This document shows, one piece after another, positions 47,365 through 55,700 of a DNA stretch of 64,000 bases. The stretch comes from Streptomyces camelliae (GTDB taxonomy: Bacteria; Actinomycetota; Actinomycetes; Streptomycetales; Streptomycetaceae). A program made the position numbers and the translations under genes. The notes under the pieces are model-generated. The model was not told the DNA's origin. It was given only the letters and a program-made list of their open reading frames with translations, and did no database searches. The DNA is taken from the NCBI RefSeq assembly GCF_027625935.1, contig NZ_CP115300.1, positions 1-64,000 of the forward strand. The letters are read 5' to 3'. Position 1 is the first letter of the stretch. Each line of letters begins with the position of its first letter.

Positions 47365-49110
47365 GTGACGCAGCAGACCTTGGTGCCGCCGCAACCGGAG
47401 CCGTCAGACGGACGGTCCACGCCGCCCGCAGTCGGACGCACCCCACCGCACGCCAGCGAGGCGACCCGGCTGTTGTGCGCCGGCACCTACCTCGACGAGG
47501 CCTACCGGCACGCGGTCATCGAGGAGTTGTACGTCCACGAGGAACGCGTCGTCGCCCCCTCGTTCGGTTTCGACGCCGCCCGTGTGCTGGCTCACGCGCT
47601 GCGCGCCCAACGCCTGTATCTGGGCTGGGCGTTGGGGATTCTGCTGCTGTGGGGCGTCAGCTGGCCGCTCACCAACCGGCTGAGCCTGATGTTCCTGATG
47701 CCGGTGGTGCTGATGTACCTGGCCGGCCGGGTGCGCGGGCCCGCCCCACGGCCCGTCTGGTACCGGCGCTATCTGGCCTGGTACATGCGCTGGTACGCGT
47801 GGCTGTCCTTCGTCTTCGCGCTGCTGACGCCGTACGCCATCGCCATGAAGAACACCGACCTGCTGCAGCAGGCCCGCGATTTCTGGGACGTTCTGGTGAT
47901 CCCCCGGCTGGTCTTCACCGACGGCATCTACGGCGTCTACCAGACCGGCCGCCTCCAGGGCTGGATCGCGCTGGCGTTCCCCCTGGTGATGGCGCTGGCC
48001 GTCGGCTTCGAGCGGCACATGGTCTCCCGTGCGCTGACCGGTGAGCTGTCCCGGACCAGGTTCCCCGACGCCCGCGCCGACCCGGCCGAGCGGACCACCG
48101 AGGGCAGCCGCTTCCACCGGCTGCGGGACCGCATCCGGGTGGAGCAGCACGAGCCGCTGGCGATGTACCGGGCGGACCAGCCGTTCTGCGGGGCGGGCAG
48201 ACCGTACGACACCTGGTCCCTCTCCGTGGAGCTGCAGCCGCGCGCGGATCGCGCGAAGAAGCCCGACCCGTTGGACAACCAGACGATCCTCAACCGGATC
48301 AAGCCTCTGCTGCAGGCGCTGCGGGTGCCCGCCACCGCCCGCACCCCGGAGGGCGCGGCCGCCGTACGGGACCGGCTGCGGCAGTTGCAGATCGACGAAT
48401 GCGTCTTCCTGCCGGTGGACGGGCTGCCCAGCCGACAGCAGGCGCCCTACGGGCAGTTCGAGCAGCACCGCGCCCGCGCGGTCGAGGAGGGCGGCGAGAC
48501 CCGGCGCCACTTCCTGCGGGTGCAGGTCGGCGGCTGGGAGGAGGAGCTGGTCACCACCGTCTTCGTCCGGGTGCACACCCAGGGCGGCATGCTGATGCTG
48601 GAGGTCGCGCCGCACGTGCTGCGCCCGGTACGGCCGCTGTTCCGGAACGCCGACCGGGTGGCCCACGACTACCTGCACGCCAACCCGCTCGGCAAGGCCG
48701 TCTGGGCGCTGACCCGGATGCCGCACTCGGCCGGCCAGTCCGTGGTCACCGTCTGGCAGACGCTCACCCTGCTGGCCCGGCTGGCGTCCCGCGGCATCGG
48801 CAGATCGATGCCGGACGGCCCGGCGCTCTCGGTGCGCGAACTGGGCTCGGACGACGAGGCGTCGCTCTTCCAGGACATGGACCACCAGCGTTATCTGAAG
48901 ACCATTCAGGACCGGGTGGCCAACGGGGTACGCCAGGCGCTGCGCGAAGCGGGCTGGCAGACCGAGGAGTTCGAGCAGAAGATCGTCAACATCAGCAACG
49001 GCGGAGTGCTCATCGAGCAGGCGAGCGGCGCCTTCGCCATGGGGTCCGGCGCAGTGGCCAACAACCAGGAAGCGGGGCCCTCGGGAGGGATGGACAGTGG
49101 CAATGGATGA
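47365..49110 (+). CDS. Membrane protein with C-terminal glycine-rich shared motif (module gene A)
   Basis: This 581-residue protein starts at GTG 47365 with GGGGGA at 7 bases. Its N-terminal cytosolic part contains TYLDEAYRHAVIEELYVHEE. Four likely membrane helices lie at about residues 89-250 (YLGWALGILLLWGVSWPL, LSLMFLMPVVLMYLAG, WLSFVFALLTPYAIAM, GWIALAFPLVMALAVG). A large soluble domain without recognisable motifs follows. Its last 40 residues hold KIVNISNGGVLIEQASGAFA and MGSGAVANNQE. The sequence GAFAxGxGxVANNxE returns near the start of the overlapping next protein, which suggests homotypic contact. Such membrane proteins occur in other streptomycetes; I know no assigned function. Confidence 0.75.
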   Translation: MTQQTLVPPQPEPSDGRSTPPAVGRTPPHASEATRLLCAGTYLDEAYRHAVIEELYVHEERVVAPSFGFDAARVLAHALRAQRLYLGWALGILLLWGVSWPLTNRLSLMFLMPVVLMYLAGRVRGPAPRPVWYRRYLAWYMRWYAWLSFVFALLTPYAIAMKNTDLLQQARDFWDVLVIPRLVFTDGIYGVYQTGRLQGWIALAFPLVMALAVGFERHMVSRALTGELSRTRFPDARADPAERTTEGSRFHRLRDRIRVEQHEPLAMYRADQPFCGAGRPYDTWSLSVELQPRADRAKKPDPLDNQTILNRIKPLLQALRVPATARTPEGAAAVRDRLRQLQIDECVFLPVDGLPSRQQAPYGQFEQHRARAVEEGGETRRHFLRVQVGGWEEELVTTVFVRVHTQGGMLMLEVAPHVLRPVRPLFRNADRVAHDYLHANPLGKAVWALTRMPHSAGQSVVTVWQTLTLLARLASRGIGRSMPDGPALSVRELGSDDEASLFQDMDHQRYLKTIQDRVANGVRQALREAGWQTEEFEQKIVNISNGGVLIEQASGAFAMGSGAVANNQEAGPSGGMDSGNG

Positions 49111-49483
49111 GCAGCAGCCGACGAGCGGCGGCACGCAGAACGTCAACATCGGTACGGCGAAGGGGGCCTTCGCCTTCGGCGCAGGCAGCGTGGCGAACAA
49201 CTATGAGGGACCGCAGCAGCAGTTGAGCACCGAGCAGCGCGAACTGCTGGAAGTGGTAGGGAAGTTGCGCGAGGAACTGCGGGCGTTCCGCAGCACCCCG
49301 GAGACGGACGAGCTGACCAGACAGCTCACCGACACGCGGGACGAGATCCAGAACACCGGTCAGGCGAGTCCGGGACGGCTGACCAGGCTGCGCACCGCGT
49401 TGCAGGACGCGGCGACGGCGGTCGGCATGGCGGCCTCGGGCGCGGCGGTCGCACAGGCGGTCTCCGCGCTGCTGGGACGGTGA
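49097..49483 (+). CDS. Small coiled-coil protein with N-terminal shared motif (module gene B)
   Basis: This 128-residue protein starts at GTG 49097 (GGGAGGG at 8 bases) or ATG 49103, overlapping gene A by 14 bases. Residues 15-38 read NVNIGTAKGAFAFGAGSVAN NYEG, the same motif as the C-terminal end of protein A. A heptad-rich helix (STEQRELLEVVGKLREELRA) and a second helix pair follow, ending in the small-residue-rich AVGMAASGAAVAQAVSALLG, which may insert in the membrane. The size and layout (short motif plus helix) recall adaptor proteins that oligomerise through amyloid-like motifs. That function is inference. Confidence 0.72.
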   Translation: MAMDEQQPTSGGTQNVNIGTAKGAFAFGAGSVANNYEGPQQQLSTEQRELLEVVGKLREELRAFRSTPETDELTRQLTDTRDEIQNTGQASPGRLTRLRTALQDAATAVGMAASGAAVAQAVSALLGR

Positions 49484-49490
49484 CGGTGGG

Positions 49491-50372
49491 ATGAGCGGGG
49501 CTTCGGGGGACAGCGGCATCCGCTGGAACGACGAGACACAGCGCTGGGAGTCGGCGGGCGAGGCCGGGACACCGGTCCCGCCCTCGCCACCGCCACCGCC
49601 GGTACCGGCGTACGGCCCCTCGCAACCCGTGGAGGACCCGTACGACCTCGCGTACACGGTGACGCCTCCGCCCGCGCCCACGCGTCGATCGCGGCGTACG
49701 ACGGCCCTCGTCGCCGCCGCGACGGTCGCCGCGGTGTCGGGCGGGATCGCCGGCGGGGTGCTGGCAGTGCGGGGCGACGGAGGGCACGGCGGGACCGGGT
49801 CCGGCCCGGCGTCCATGGTCAGCGCGTCCGAGACGGCGACCTCGGGCAGTGGGCCGACGGGCAGCGGCCTGCCCACGGACACGGGCACCGTCGGCGCCTG
49901 GTCCACCGACTCGCCGTCATCGTCACCGACCGACGTCCCGCCCGCGTACGTCCTCCAGGAGGACGCCTCCGGCTTCACCATCGCCGTACCGGACGGCTGG
50001 CAGCGGGAGGAGAAGTCGAACGGCATCTTCTACAACTCCCCCGACGGCCGCAGCCTGTTGCAGGTCTTCGCCATCACGGAGCCGGACATGACCCCTCGCG
50101 CGGCCCTGACCGAAACCTCCCACACCCTCGCCAAGAACAACAAGAACTACAAGGAGATCAGCCTCCAGGACGTCTCCCAGGATTCGGGCGAGCCCGCAGC
50201 CGAGCTGGTGTACGCCTACGACCGCCCGGACGGCACCCGCCGCCAGGTCATCGACCACGCCTTCGGAACCGACACCGGCAAGCAATACGCGGTGCTGGTG
50301 GCGGGCCCCGAGAACGACTGGCCACGGCAACGCGACATCCTCCAGATCGCGTTGGCCCATTTCTCGCCGTGA
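49491..50372 (+). CDS. Single-span protein with extracytoplasmic domain (module gene C)
   Basis: This 293-residue protein starts 7 bases after gene B. The cytosolic N-terminus carries a WxxExxxW-type start (GIRWNDETQRWES) and a proline-rich stretch. A membrane helix (ALVAAATVAAVSGGIAGGVL, about residues 71-92) is followed by a Ser/Thr-rich linker. A folded domain outside the cell (YVLQEDASGFTIAVPDGWQR, GIFYNSPDGRSLLQVFAIT, WPRQRDILQIALAHF) resembles the sensor domains found outside streptomycete Ser/Thr kinases. It could be the sensing component of the module; no enzyme motif is visible. Confidence 0.72.
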   Translation: MSGASGDSGIRWNDETQRWESAGEAGTPVPPSPPPPPVPAYGPSQPVEDPYDLAYTVTPPPAPTRRSRRTTALVAAATVAAVSGGIAGGVLAVRGDGGHGGTGSGPASMVSASETATSGSGPTGSGLPTDTGTVGAWSTDSPSSSPTDVPPAYVLQEDASGFTIAVPDGWQREEKSNGIFYNSPDGRSLLQVFAITEPDMTPRAALTETSHTLAKNNKNYKEISLQDVSQDSGEPAAELVYAYDRPDGTRRQVIDHAFGTDTGKQYAVLVAGPENDWPRQRDILQIALAHFSP

Positions 50373-50385
50373 TCGCTGTTGCGGG

Positions 50386-50760
50386 TCAGGACGTCGGTGA
50401 CGGCGCATAGTGGTGGGCAAGATTGGTGGCGAGGTCGCGAAGGTGAGCCCTGGCTTCGGTGGGGCCGTGCACAGTGATGGCGCTCCCGAACGGCAGTAGT
50501 GCTCGCACGTCCTCCAGATGCAGGAAGCGGATCGTTACCTTGGGGCCGGTGGCGGATTCTTCATGGTCGTCCCAGACGAGTCGTAGGCCAAAGATCCGTT
50601 GCGCTCGCTCGATCTGGGTCTGGTCGATGGTGGCGCTGACCTCTATCGCGTGGTTGTGTTCCCACTGAGCAATGAGCGCCGCAGCGACGGTGGCCAGGGT
50701 CTGGCTCTCGCGGCCCCTGTACGACGGCGATCCCTCGGACTCCGCAGCCGCCCCCTCGCG
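50386..50760 (-). pseudogene. WYL-type regulator C-terminal relic
   Basis: The minus-strand frame reads YRGRESQTLATVAAALIAQW, EHNHAIEVSATIDQTQIERA, then VTIRFLHLEDVRALLPFGSA and AEARAHLRDLATNLAHHYAP to the stop at 50386. There is no start codon. The last part resembles the C-terminal extension of WYL-domain regulators (strand-turn-helix ending in a helix before the stop). The identification is tentative. It is convergent with gene C. Confidence 0.4.
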
Positions 50761-50926
50761 CGATGACCTACAGCAAGATCATTTTACGCCGCCCGCAACA
50801 ACTTGATAGGGCCCGACAAATAGTCATCAATCCGAGCATTGCCTTTTGTTCGGATCCATTGGCTCAGAGGTGATCCCGCGGTCACCGCCGAGTTCGGCCT
50901 TGGTCGGTGCTGCGGCGTCCGGCGAA
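50761..50926. other. Intergenic with short relic
   Basis: A minus-strand end LSQWIRTKGNARIDDYLSGP IKLLRAA stops at 50784. The DNA is A+T-richer here. I recognise nothing else. Confidence 0.3.
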
Positions 50927-51691
50927 CTACTCGTGGCTGGTCGTCCTGCGGAGCCACTGCGCGCACAGGGACGTCCACGTGCCGGCGGGCGTCATGTCCT
51001 GGGCCAGTCCCACGCCGTGTCCGCCGGTGGGGAATACGTGCAGTTCGACCGGGACCCGCAGGGAGGCCAGGCGCCGGGTCAGGGACAGGGCGTGGTCGAC
51101 CCCGACGGTGTCGTCGTCCGCGCAGTGCCAGATGAAGGTCGGGGGGGTCTGCGGGACGGCGATCAGCTCGATGGAGACCGCGCGGCGCTGTTCCGGGGTC
51201 GAGCCGGGGCCGAGGAGCGGGTCGCTGTCCGGTTCGCCGACTGCGGCGGGGCCGAAGCTGTGCCATGACGTCGCCGGGTAGCAGAGCACCGCGAACGCGG
51301 GCCGCTCGTCGTCGGCCGTGTCCGGGCCGGCGGCGAGGTGGGCGGCGAGGTGGCCGCCCGCGGAGAAGCCGAGGACCCCGATGCGCGACGGGTCGACCCC
51401 CAGCCCCGGCGCCTGCGAGCGCGCCTCACGCATCGCCGCCCGTGCCGAGTCCAGCGGCGCGGGGTGAAAGTCCTGTGGCCCGACCGGGTACTCCAGCACC
51501 CAGGCGGCGAATCCGAGCTGGTTCAGCCACTGTGCGACGGGCTTCCCCTCGTGCGGGGCAAGGAAGGTGTAGCCGCCGCCCGGCATGACGATCACCGCGG
51601 GCGCGCCCGCAGCCGGGCGCGGCGCCTCCGCCATCAGTGGGTAGAACGTCAGCGCTGCCGCGCCACTGTTCGTGACCCGCAAGTCTGCCAT
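50927..51691 (-). CDS. Alpha/beta hydrolase, acetylxylan esterase-like
   Basis: This 254-residue protein has oxyanion motif VIVMPGGGYTFLAPHEGKPV, nucleophile elbow GVLGFSAGGHLAAHLA, Asp in HCADDDTVGVDHAL and His in PTGGHGVGL. It belongs to the BD-FAE/AXE-like esterases that deacetylate xylan or act on feruloyl esters. The ATG at 51691 has TGGAGC at 7 bases. No signal peptide is seen, so it would act on imported oligosaccharides. It lies 111 bases after the GH31 gene on the same strand as the rest of the hemicellulose locus. Confidence 0.82.
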   Translation of the reverse strand: MADLRVTNSGAAALTFYPLMAEAPRPAAGAPAVIVMPGGGYTFLAPHEGKPVAQWLNQLGFAAWVLEYPVGPQDFHPAPLDSARAAMREARSQAPGLGVDPSRIGVLGFSAGGHLAAHLAAGPDTADDERPAFAVLCYPATSWHSFGPAAVGEPDSDPLLGPGSTPEQRRAVSIELIAVPQTPPTFIWHCADDDTVGVDHALSLTRRLASLRVPVELHVFPTGGHGVGLAQDMTPAGTWTSLCAQWLRRTTSHE

Positions 51692-51802
51692 CTGTTGCTC
51701 CATCTGTGAGAAGGGATTTTCTTCGGGGTTTCTTCCGTCGGACCGCCGCGGTCCTGAAGGAGGTGCGGACCGCACGGAGGCGCGCCCCGGCACCTGCACA
51801 CG

Positions 51803-53782
51803 TCAGCGCAACGCGTGTGCGACGGCGGCTCCTTCGCGTACGAAGACGGGTATGCGCTCCAGTGGGGCGTCGGCGTCGGGTGCCGTTCCACCCTCCAGCA
51901 CGTGTCCGGTGGCCGGGTCGTACCAGCGGGCGCCGGAGGGCAGGTAGACCCGGCGGGTGCGCGCGCCCGGCTCGTACACCGGTGCCACCAGCACGTCGGG
52001 GCCGAGCAGGAACTGGTCGTCCACGTCCCAGGCGCGTTCGTCCTCGGGGAAGTCGAAGAACAGCGGGCGCATGGGCGGTGCGCCGGTGCGGTGGGCGTCC
52101 TCGGACAGCACGGTCACATAGGGGCGCAGGCGTTCGCGCAGCAGCAGGTGGTCCCGGAGGATGCCGTACGCCTGCTCCCCGTAGGACCAGACCTCGTTCG
52201 GCCCGCCGGTCATGTCCGTGGAGAAGGTCGGGTGGTGGGGCACGCGGTCCCCGTGCAGCCGCATGACGGGGCTGAAGGTGCCGTACTGGAACCAGCGGAT
52301 CAGCAGCTCGCGGTAGGCGGGGTCGTCGGGGTCGCCGCCGAAGAAGCCGCCGATGTCGGTGTTCCACCAGGGGACGCCGCTCATCGCGACGTTCAGTCCG
52401 GCTCTGATCTGCCGCGCGAGGGAGTCGAAGGTGGTGGGGATGTCGCCGGACCACAGTGCGGCGCCGTACTTCTGGCTGCCCGCCCACGCGGAGCGGACCA
52501 GGGACAACGGCCGGTCCTCGCCGGCCGCGCGCAGGCCGTCGGCGACGGTTCGGGTGTGCAGGAGCGGGTAGAGGTTCGCGGCCTCGGCGGCCGGACCGGC
52601 GGCGTAGACGGCACGGTCGGCGACATCCCGGGGCAGGTCGGGTTCGCAGGCGTCCAGCCAGAAGCAGGCCACGCCCGCTGAAAGGTAGTTGTCGCTCAGT
52701 CGTCGCCACAGTGCGGCGCGGGCGTGGGAGTCGGTCGCGTCGTAGTACGCCATCCGGCGCATCGGCTCCTCGGCGCTACGGGAGGGCCAGTGGCAGGTGA
52801 GCAGGCCGCCGTCGCCGTCCCGTACGAGGCATCCGGCCGAGCGCAGCTCGTCGAAGGTGTCACTGCCGGGCTCGACGGTGGGCCATACCGAGACCGCGAG
52901 CTTCACCCCGAGGCCGGAGAGCTCTGCCACCATCGCGGCGGGATCGGGCCATTCGCTCGCTTCGAAACGCCAGTCGCCCATCGCGGGCCAGTGGAAGAAG
53001 TCGCAGACGATGACGGACAGCGGCAGTCCGCGTTCCTTGTACTGCCGTGCCACAGCGAGGAGTTCGTCCTGGGTACGGTAGCGAAGTTTGGACTGCCAGA
53101 AACCGGACGCCCACTCGGGCAGGAGCGGCGGACGTCCGGTGGCCAGGGTGTAGGCGTCCAGGATCTGGGCCGGAGTGTCGCCGGCGGTGATCCAGTAGTC
53201 GACCCGCCCGCCGGCGTCGGCGACCCACCGGGTGGTGTCGGTGCCCAGTTCGGCACGGCCGGTGGCGGGGTTGTTCCACAGCAGTCCGTAGCCGCGCGAG
53301 GAGTGCAGGAAGGGGATGGCGGCCACCGTGTTGCCCTGGACGAGGTCGATCACACAGCCCTTCTGGTCCAGGAGCCCGTGCAGATGCTGCCCGAGGCCGT
53401 GCAGCCGCTCGCCGGCGTAGGCCTCGAAGTGCTGTTCCGTCCGGCCGCCGGCCGCATGGACGCGGGGGCCGGGATGATGGGGGTACGGGGTCTTGTCTGC
53501 GAGGAGTTCACGTCCCGAGGCGGCGTGCAGGAACCTCAGCCGGCCGTCCGGCAAGGCCTCGACCGCGAGGCGGCCGTTGACCAGACGGGCAGAGCCGTCT
53601 TCCGCAACGGACACGTCGACGTGGGGGGAGGGCGGCGGGCTCTCCAGCGCCCCGGGAGCGGCGGGGTCGACCGTCCCGGAGGAGGCCCGAACCCGAACCG
53701 CGTGCGGTCCCCAGGGCTCGATACGAAGAAGCTCTTCGGCGGTGTGACGTTCCAGGCCATCCGCGCTGATGCTGTAGGGCAA
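51803..53782 (-). CDS. GH31 family glycosidase (alpha-xylosidase-like)
   Basis: This 659-residue enzyme starts at a TTG (53782) with AGAGGA at 6 bases. An N-terminal beta-sandwich is followed by the barrel with PLLPEWASGFWQSKLRYRTQ, the typical GH31 entry. The catalytic nucleophile region is FWLDACEPD (Asp in WxDxxEP) and the acid/base WSGDIPTTFDSLARQIRAGL. WWNTDIGGFFGG and the QYGTFSPVMRLHGDR block follow. There is no signal peptide, so it is intracellular. In this locus alpha-xylosidase on xyloglucan oligosaccharides is the likeliest activity. A terminator separates it from the upstream GH5 gene. Confidence 0.88.
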   Translation of the reverse strand: MPYSISADGLERHTAEELLRIEPWGPHAVRVRASSGTVDPAAPGALESPPPSPHVDVSVAEDGSARLVNGRLAVEALPDGRLRFLHAASGRELLADKTPYPHHPGPRVHAAGGRTEQHFEAYAGERLHGLGQHLHGLLDQKGCVIDLVQGNTVAAIPFLHSSRGYGLLWNNPATGRAELGTDTTRWVADAGGRVDYWITAGDTPAQILDAYTLATGRPPLLPEWASGFWQSKLRYRTQDELLAVARQYKERGLPLSVIVCDFFHWPAMGDWRFEASEWPDPAAMVAELSGLGVKLAVSVWPTVEPGSDTFDELRSAGCLVRDGDGGLLTCHWPSRSAEEPMRRMAYYDATDSHARAALWRRLSDNYLSAGVACFWLDACEPDLPRDVADRAVYAAGPAAEAANLYPLLHTRTVADGLRAAGEDRPLSLVRSAWAGSQKYGAALWSGDIPTTFDSLARQIRAGLNVAMSGVPWWNTDIGGFFGGDPDDPAYRELLIRWFQYGTFSPVMRLHGDRVPHHPTFSTDMTGGPNEVWSYGEQAYGILRDHLLLRERLRPYVTVLSEDAHRTGAPPMRPLFFDFPEDERAWDVDDQFLLGPDVLVAPVYEPGARTRRVYLPSGARWYDPATGHVLEGGTAPDADAPLERIPVFVREGAAVAHALR

Positions 53783-53807
53783 GGCGATTCCTCTTGTTCT
53801 TCTGACG

Positions 53808-53839
53808 CCCGGCCCCGTGTGGGAGCACCCGGGGCCGGG
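53808..53839 (-). terminator. Terminator hairpin between GH5 and GH31 genes
   Basis: A perfect 10-bp GC stem (CCCGGCCCCG at 53808-53817 with CGGGGCCGGG at 53830-53839) has a 12-base loop, 17 bases after the GH5 stop on the minus strand. It also sits 26 bases upstream of the GH31 start. Confidence 0.7.
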
Positions 53840-53855
53840 GTCGGTCACCCGGTGG

Positions 53856-55598
53856 TCAGGAGACGGTGCCGGTGACCGTGTCGCCGGACCTGGTCACGTG
53901 GTACGTGACGGAAGCCCCGCTCCAGAAGTCGAACTTCAGGGTCACGGTGGCGCCGTCAGTGAGGGTCTTGAGGTAGTCGGAGGTCAGCCGGATCGCGCCG
54001 TTCGGGTAGTCCGGCGTGAAGTGGGTGTTGAACTCCTGGTACTGGGTCCAGGAGTAGGGGCCGGCGGGGGTGCCGTCCGCGTACCGGGACTCCATGGTGG
54101 CCAGCACGTCGCCCTTGAACTGGGTGGGGATGGTCAACGAGCTGGTCGTACCGGTCGCGTCGGACTGTACGGGCAGGTCGTTGGTGATCACGTGGAACGT
54201 CCACGGCACGCCCCGGGAGAACCGCGCCTCGAAGGTGGCGTTCTCGCCGTACGCCCGGTCGCCGCCCAGCCGGGTGAGCAGCGAGGGGGTCAGCGTGAGC
54301 TGGTCGCCGGACACGGCGTAGTCAACCCCGGGACGCAGCCGGGTGTCGCCCTGCCACAGGCCGCGGAACGACAGGCCGTTCAGGTTGAGGGTGACGGTGT
54401 GCGCGGCGACCGGCGCGGACTTCGGCAGGAACACCTGGTCGGTGGACGCGGTGCCGGAGCGGGTGTGCCAGCTCGCCCTGATCAGCGCGACCAGTTCGGG
54501 GTCGCGCCATTGGAGGGTGTTGCGGTTGAGGAACGAGCCGGCGTCCCACAGCGAGGTGGTGATGCCGTTGATCCGCGCCTCGTAGCCGAGCTGCTCGAAG
54601 TACTTGAACGCCTCGCCCCGCTCGATCTGGTCGGGCTTGGTGAAGTCCGGGTAGGACAGCGTGCCGTACTCGCCCAGGTACACCGGGATGCCCTTGGCCA
54701 CGAAGACGTCGTGCACCGCGGTGAAGTCGTCGATCAGGTCCTGCTGGGTCTGCTGGTTGTAGGTGGTGAAGCCGCCGTTGTTCACCGAGAACGGCCAGAA
54801 GCTGTAGTAGTGCACGGTCGCCCCGAGGTTCGGGTCGTGCAGCCTGGTGATCGTCGTGTACAGCTCGCCCATCTTCTGCGGGGTCGGGCTGGTGTTCTGG
54901 TCGGGCAGCAGCAGGACGCGGGTCGCGTTACGGCCGCCGGACTGCCGCACGATGGTGTGGAACGAGGTGTTCAGCTCGTCCATCGCCTGGGTCTTCTGCG
55001 CATCGGTGGCGTTGTCGCTGAACTGCGGCTCGTTGACGCTCTCGAACAGCAGCTTGCGCGGCTCGTCCTTGAACGCCGCCGCGATCTGCTGCCAGGTCGA
55101 GTCGAACCGGGCGAGCACCGCATCGTGGTCGGCGGTGGTGATGTTCTTGATCCACTGCCACGAGTCGTGGTGGACGTTCAGGTCCACGTACAGGCCGTCC
55201 GAGAGGGCCATGTCCACGACCTGCTTGACCCGCGCCATGTACGTCGGGTCGATCGTGTAGGGCGCGGTGGTGTCTTGGGCGCTGCTCCAGGTGACCGGGA
55301 TCCGCACGCTGCGGTACCCGGCCGCCCGGACGGTGTCGAACACCGCCTTGGTGGTCAGCGGGTTGCCCCAGGACGTCTCGGTCGGGAAGGCGTCGAGGGT
55401 GTTGCCCAGGTTCCAGCTCGGCTGCATCGCCGCGACCACGGATTGCGCGCTGGTGGTGGCGTCCGCGGTGGTGCTGGCGGTGGTGCCGGCCAGGGCAGGG
55501 GTGTTGCCCACACCAATCGTGGTGACCAAGGCCAGGGGCAGGCTCGCCAGCAGCCACAGCCGCCGGCCGGCTCTCCCCGGGCGTGGTGTTCCGGTCAT
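53856..55598 (-). CDS. Secreted GH5 endoglucanase/xyloglucanase with CBM_X2
   Basis: This 580-residue protein has a long signal peptide (RRLWLLASLPLALVTTIGVG ... ALA). The GH5 domain has SWNLGNTLDAFP, RIPVTWSS, LNVHHDSWQW and the acid/base Glu in FESVNEPQF (about 190). The nucleophile Glu lies in VYLGEYGTLSY, and WDAG replaces the usual final Trp block. Two Ig-like regions at the C-terminus (TLNLNGLSFRGLWQGDTRLR, then LTIPTQFKGDVLATMESRYA) belong to the CBM_X2 type. It would cut beta-glucan backbone outside the cell. Confidence 0.88.
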   Translation of the reverse strand: MTGTPRPGRAGRRLWLLASLPLALVTTIGVGNTPALAGTTASTTADATTSAQSVVAAMQPSWNLGNTLDAFPTETSWGNPLTTKAVFDTVRAAGYRSVRIPVTWSSAQDTTAPYTIDPTYMARVKQVVDMALSDGLYVDLNVHHDSWQWIKNITTADHDAVLARFDSTWQQIAAAFKDEPRKLLFESVNEPQFSDNATDAQKTQAMDELNTSFHTIVRQSGGRNATRVLLLPDQNTSPTPQKMGELYTTITRLHDPNLGATVHYYSFWPFSVNNGGFTTYNQQTQQDLIDDFTAVHDVFVAKGIPVYLGEYGTLSYPDFTKPDQIERGEAFKYFEQLGYEARINGITTSLWDAGSFLNRNTLQWRDPELVALIRASWHTRSGTASTDQVFLPKSAPVAAHTVTLNLNGLSFRGLWQGDTRLRPGVDYAVSGDQLTLTPSLLTRLGGDRAYGENATFEARFSRGVPWTFHVITNDLPVQSDATGTTSSLTIPTQFKGDVLATMESRYADGTPAGPYSWTQYQEFNTHFTPDYPNGAIRLTSDYLKTLTDGATVTLKFDFWSGASVTYHVTRSGDTVTGTVS

Positions 55599-55700
55599 GT
55601 TCGGTGCCTCTCGATCGTCGGGATTTCCTCGTGCACGCGGTTGCCGTGCACAGGCTCTGGGGCCGGGTGCCCCCCGTCAGGCCGGAGCGGATGTCGTTGC

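Noticed and set aside
47404..49200. A 598-codon minus-strand open frame opposite membrane module gene A
   Set aside because: It shows shadow composition (Gly/Arg/His), whereas the plus-strand frame has membrane helices, start signal and operon overlap.
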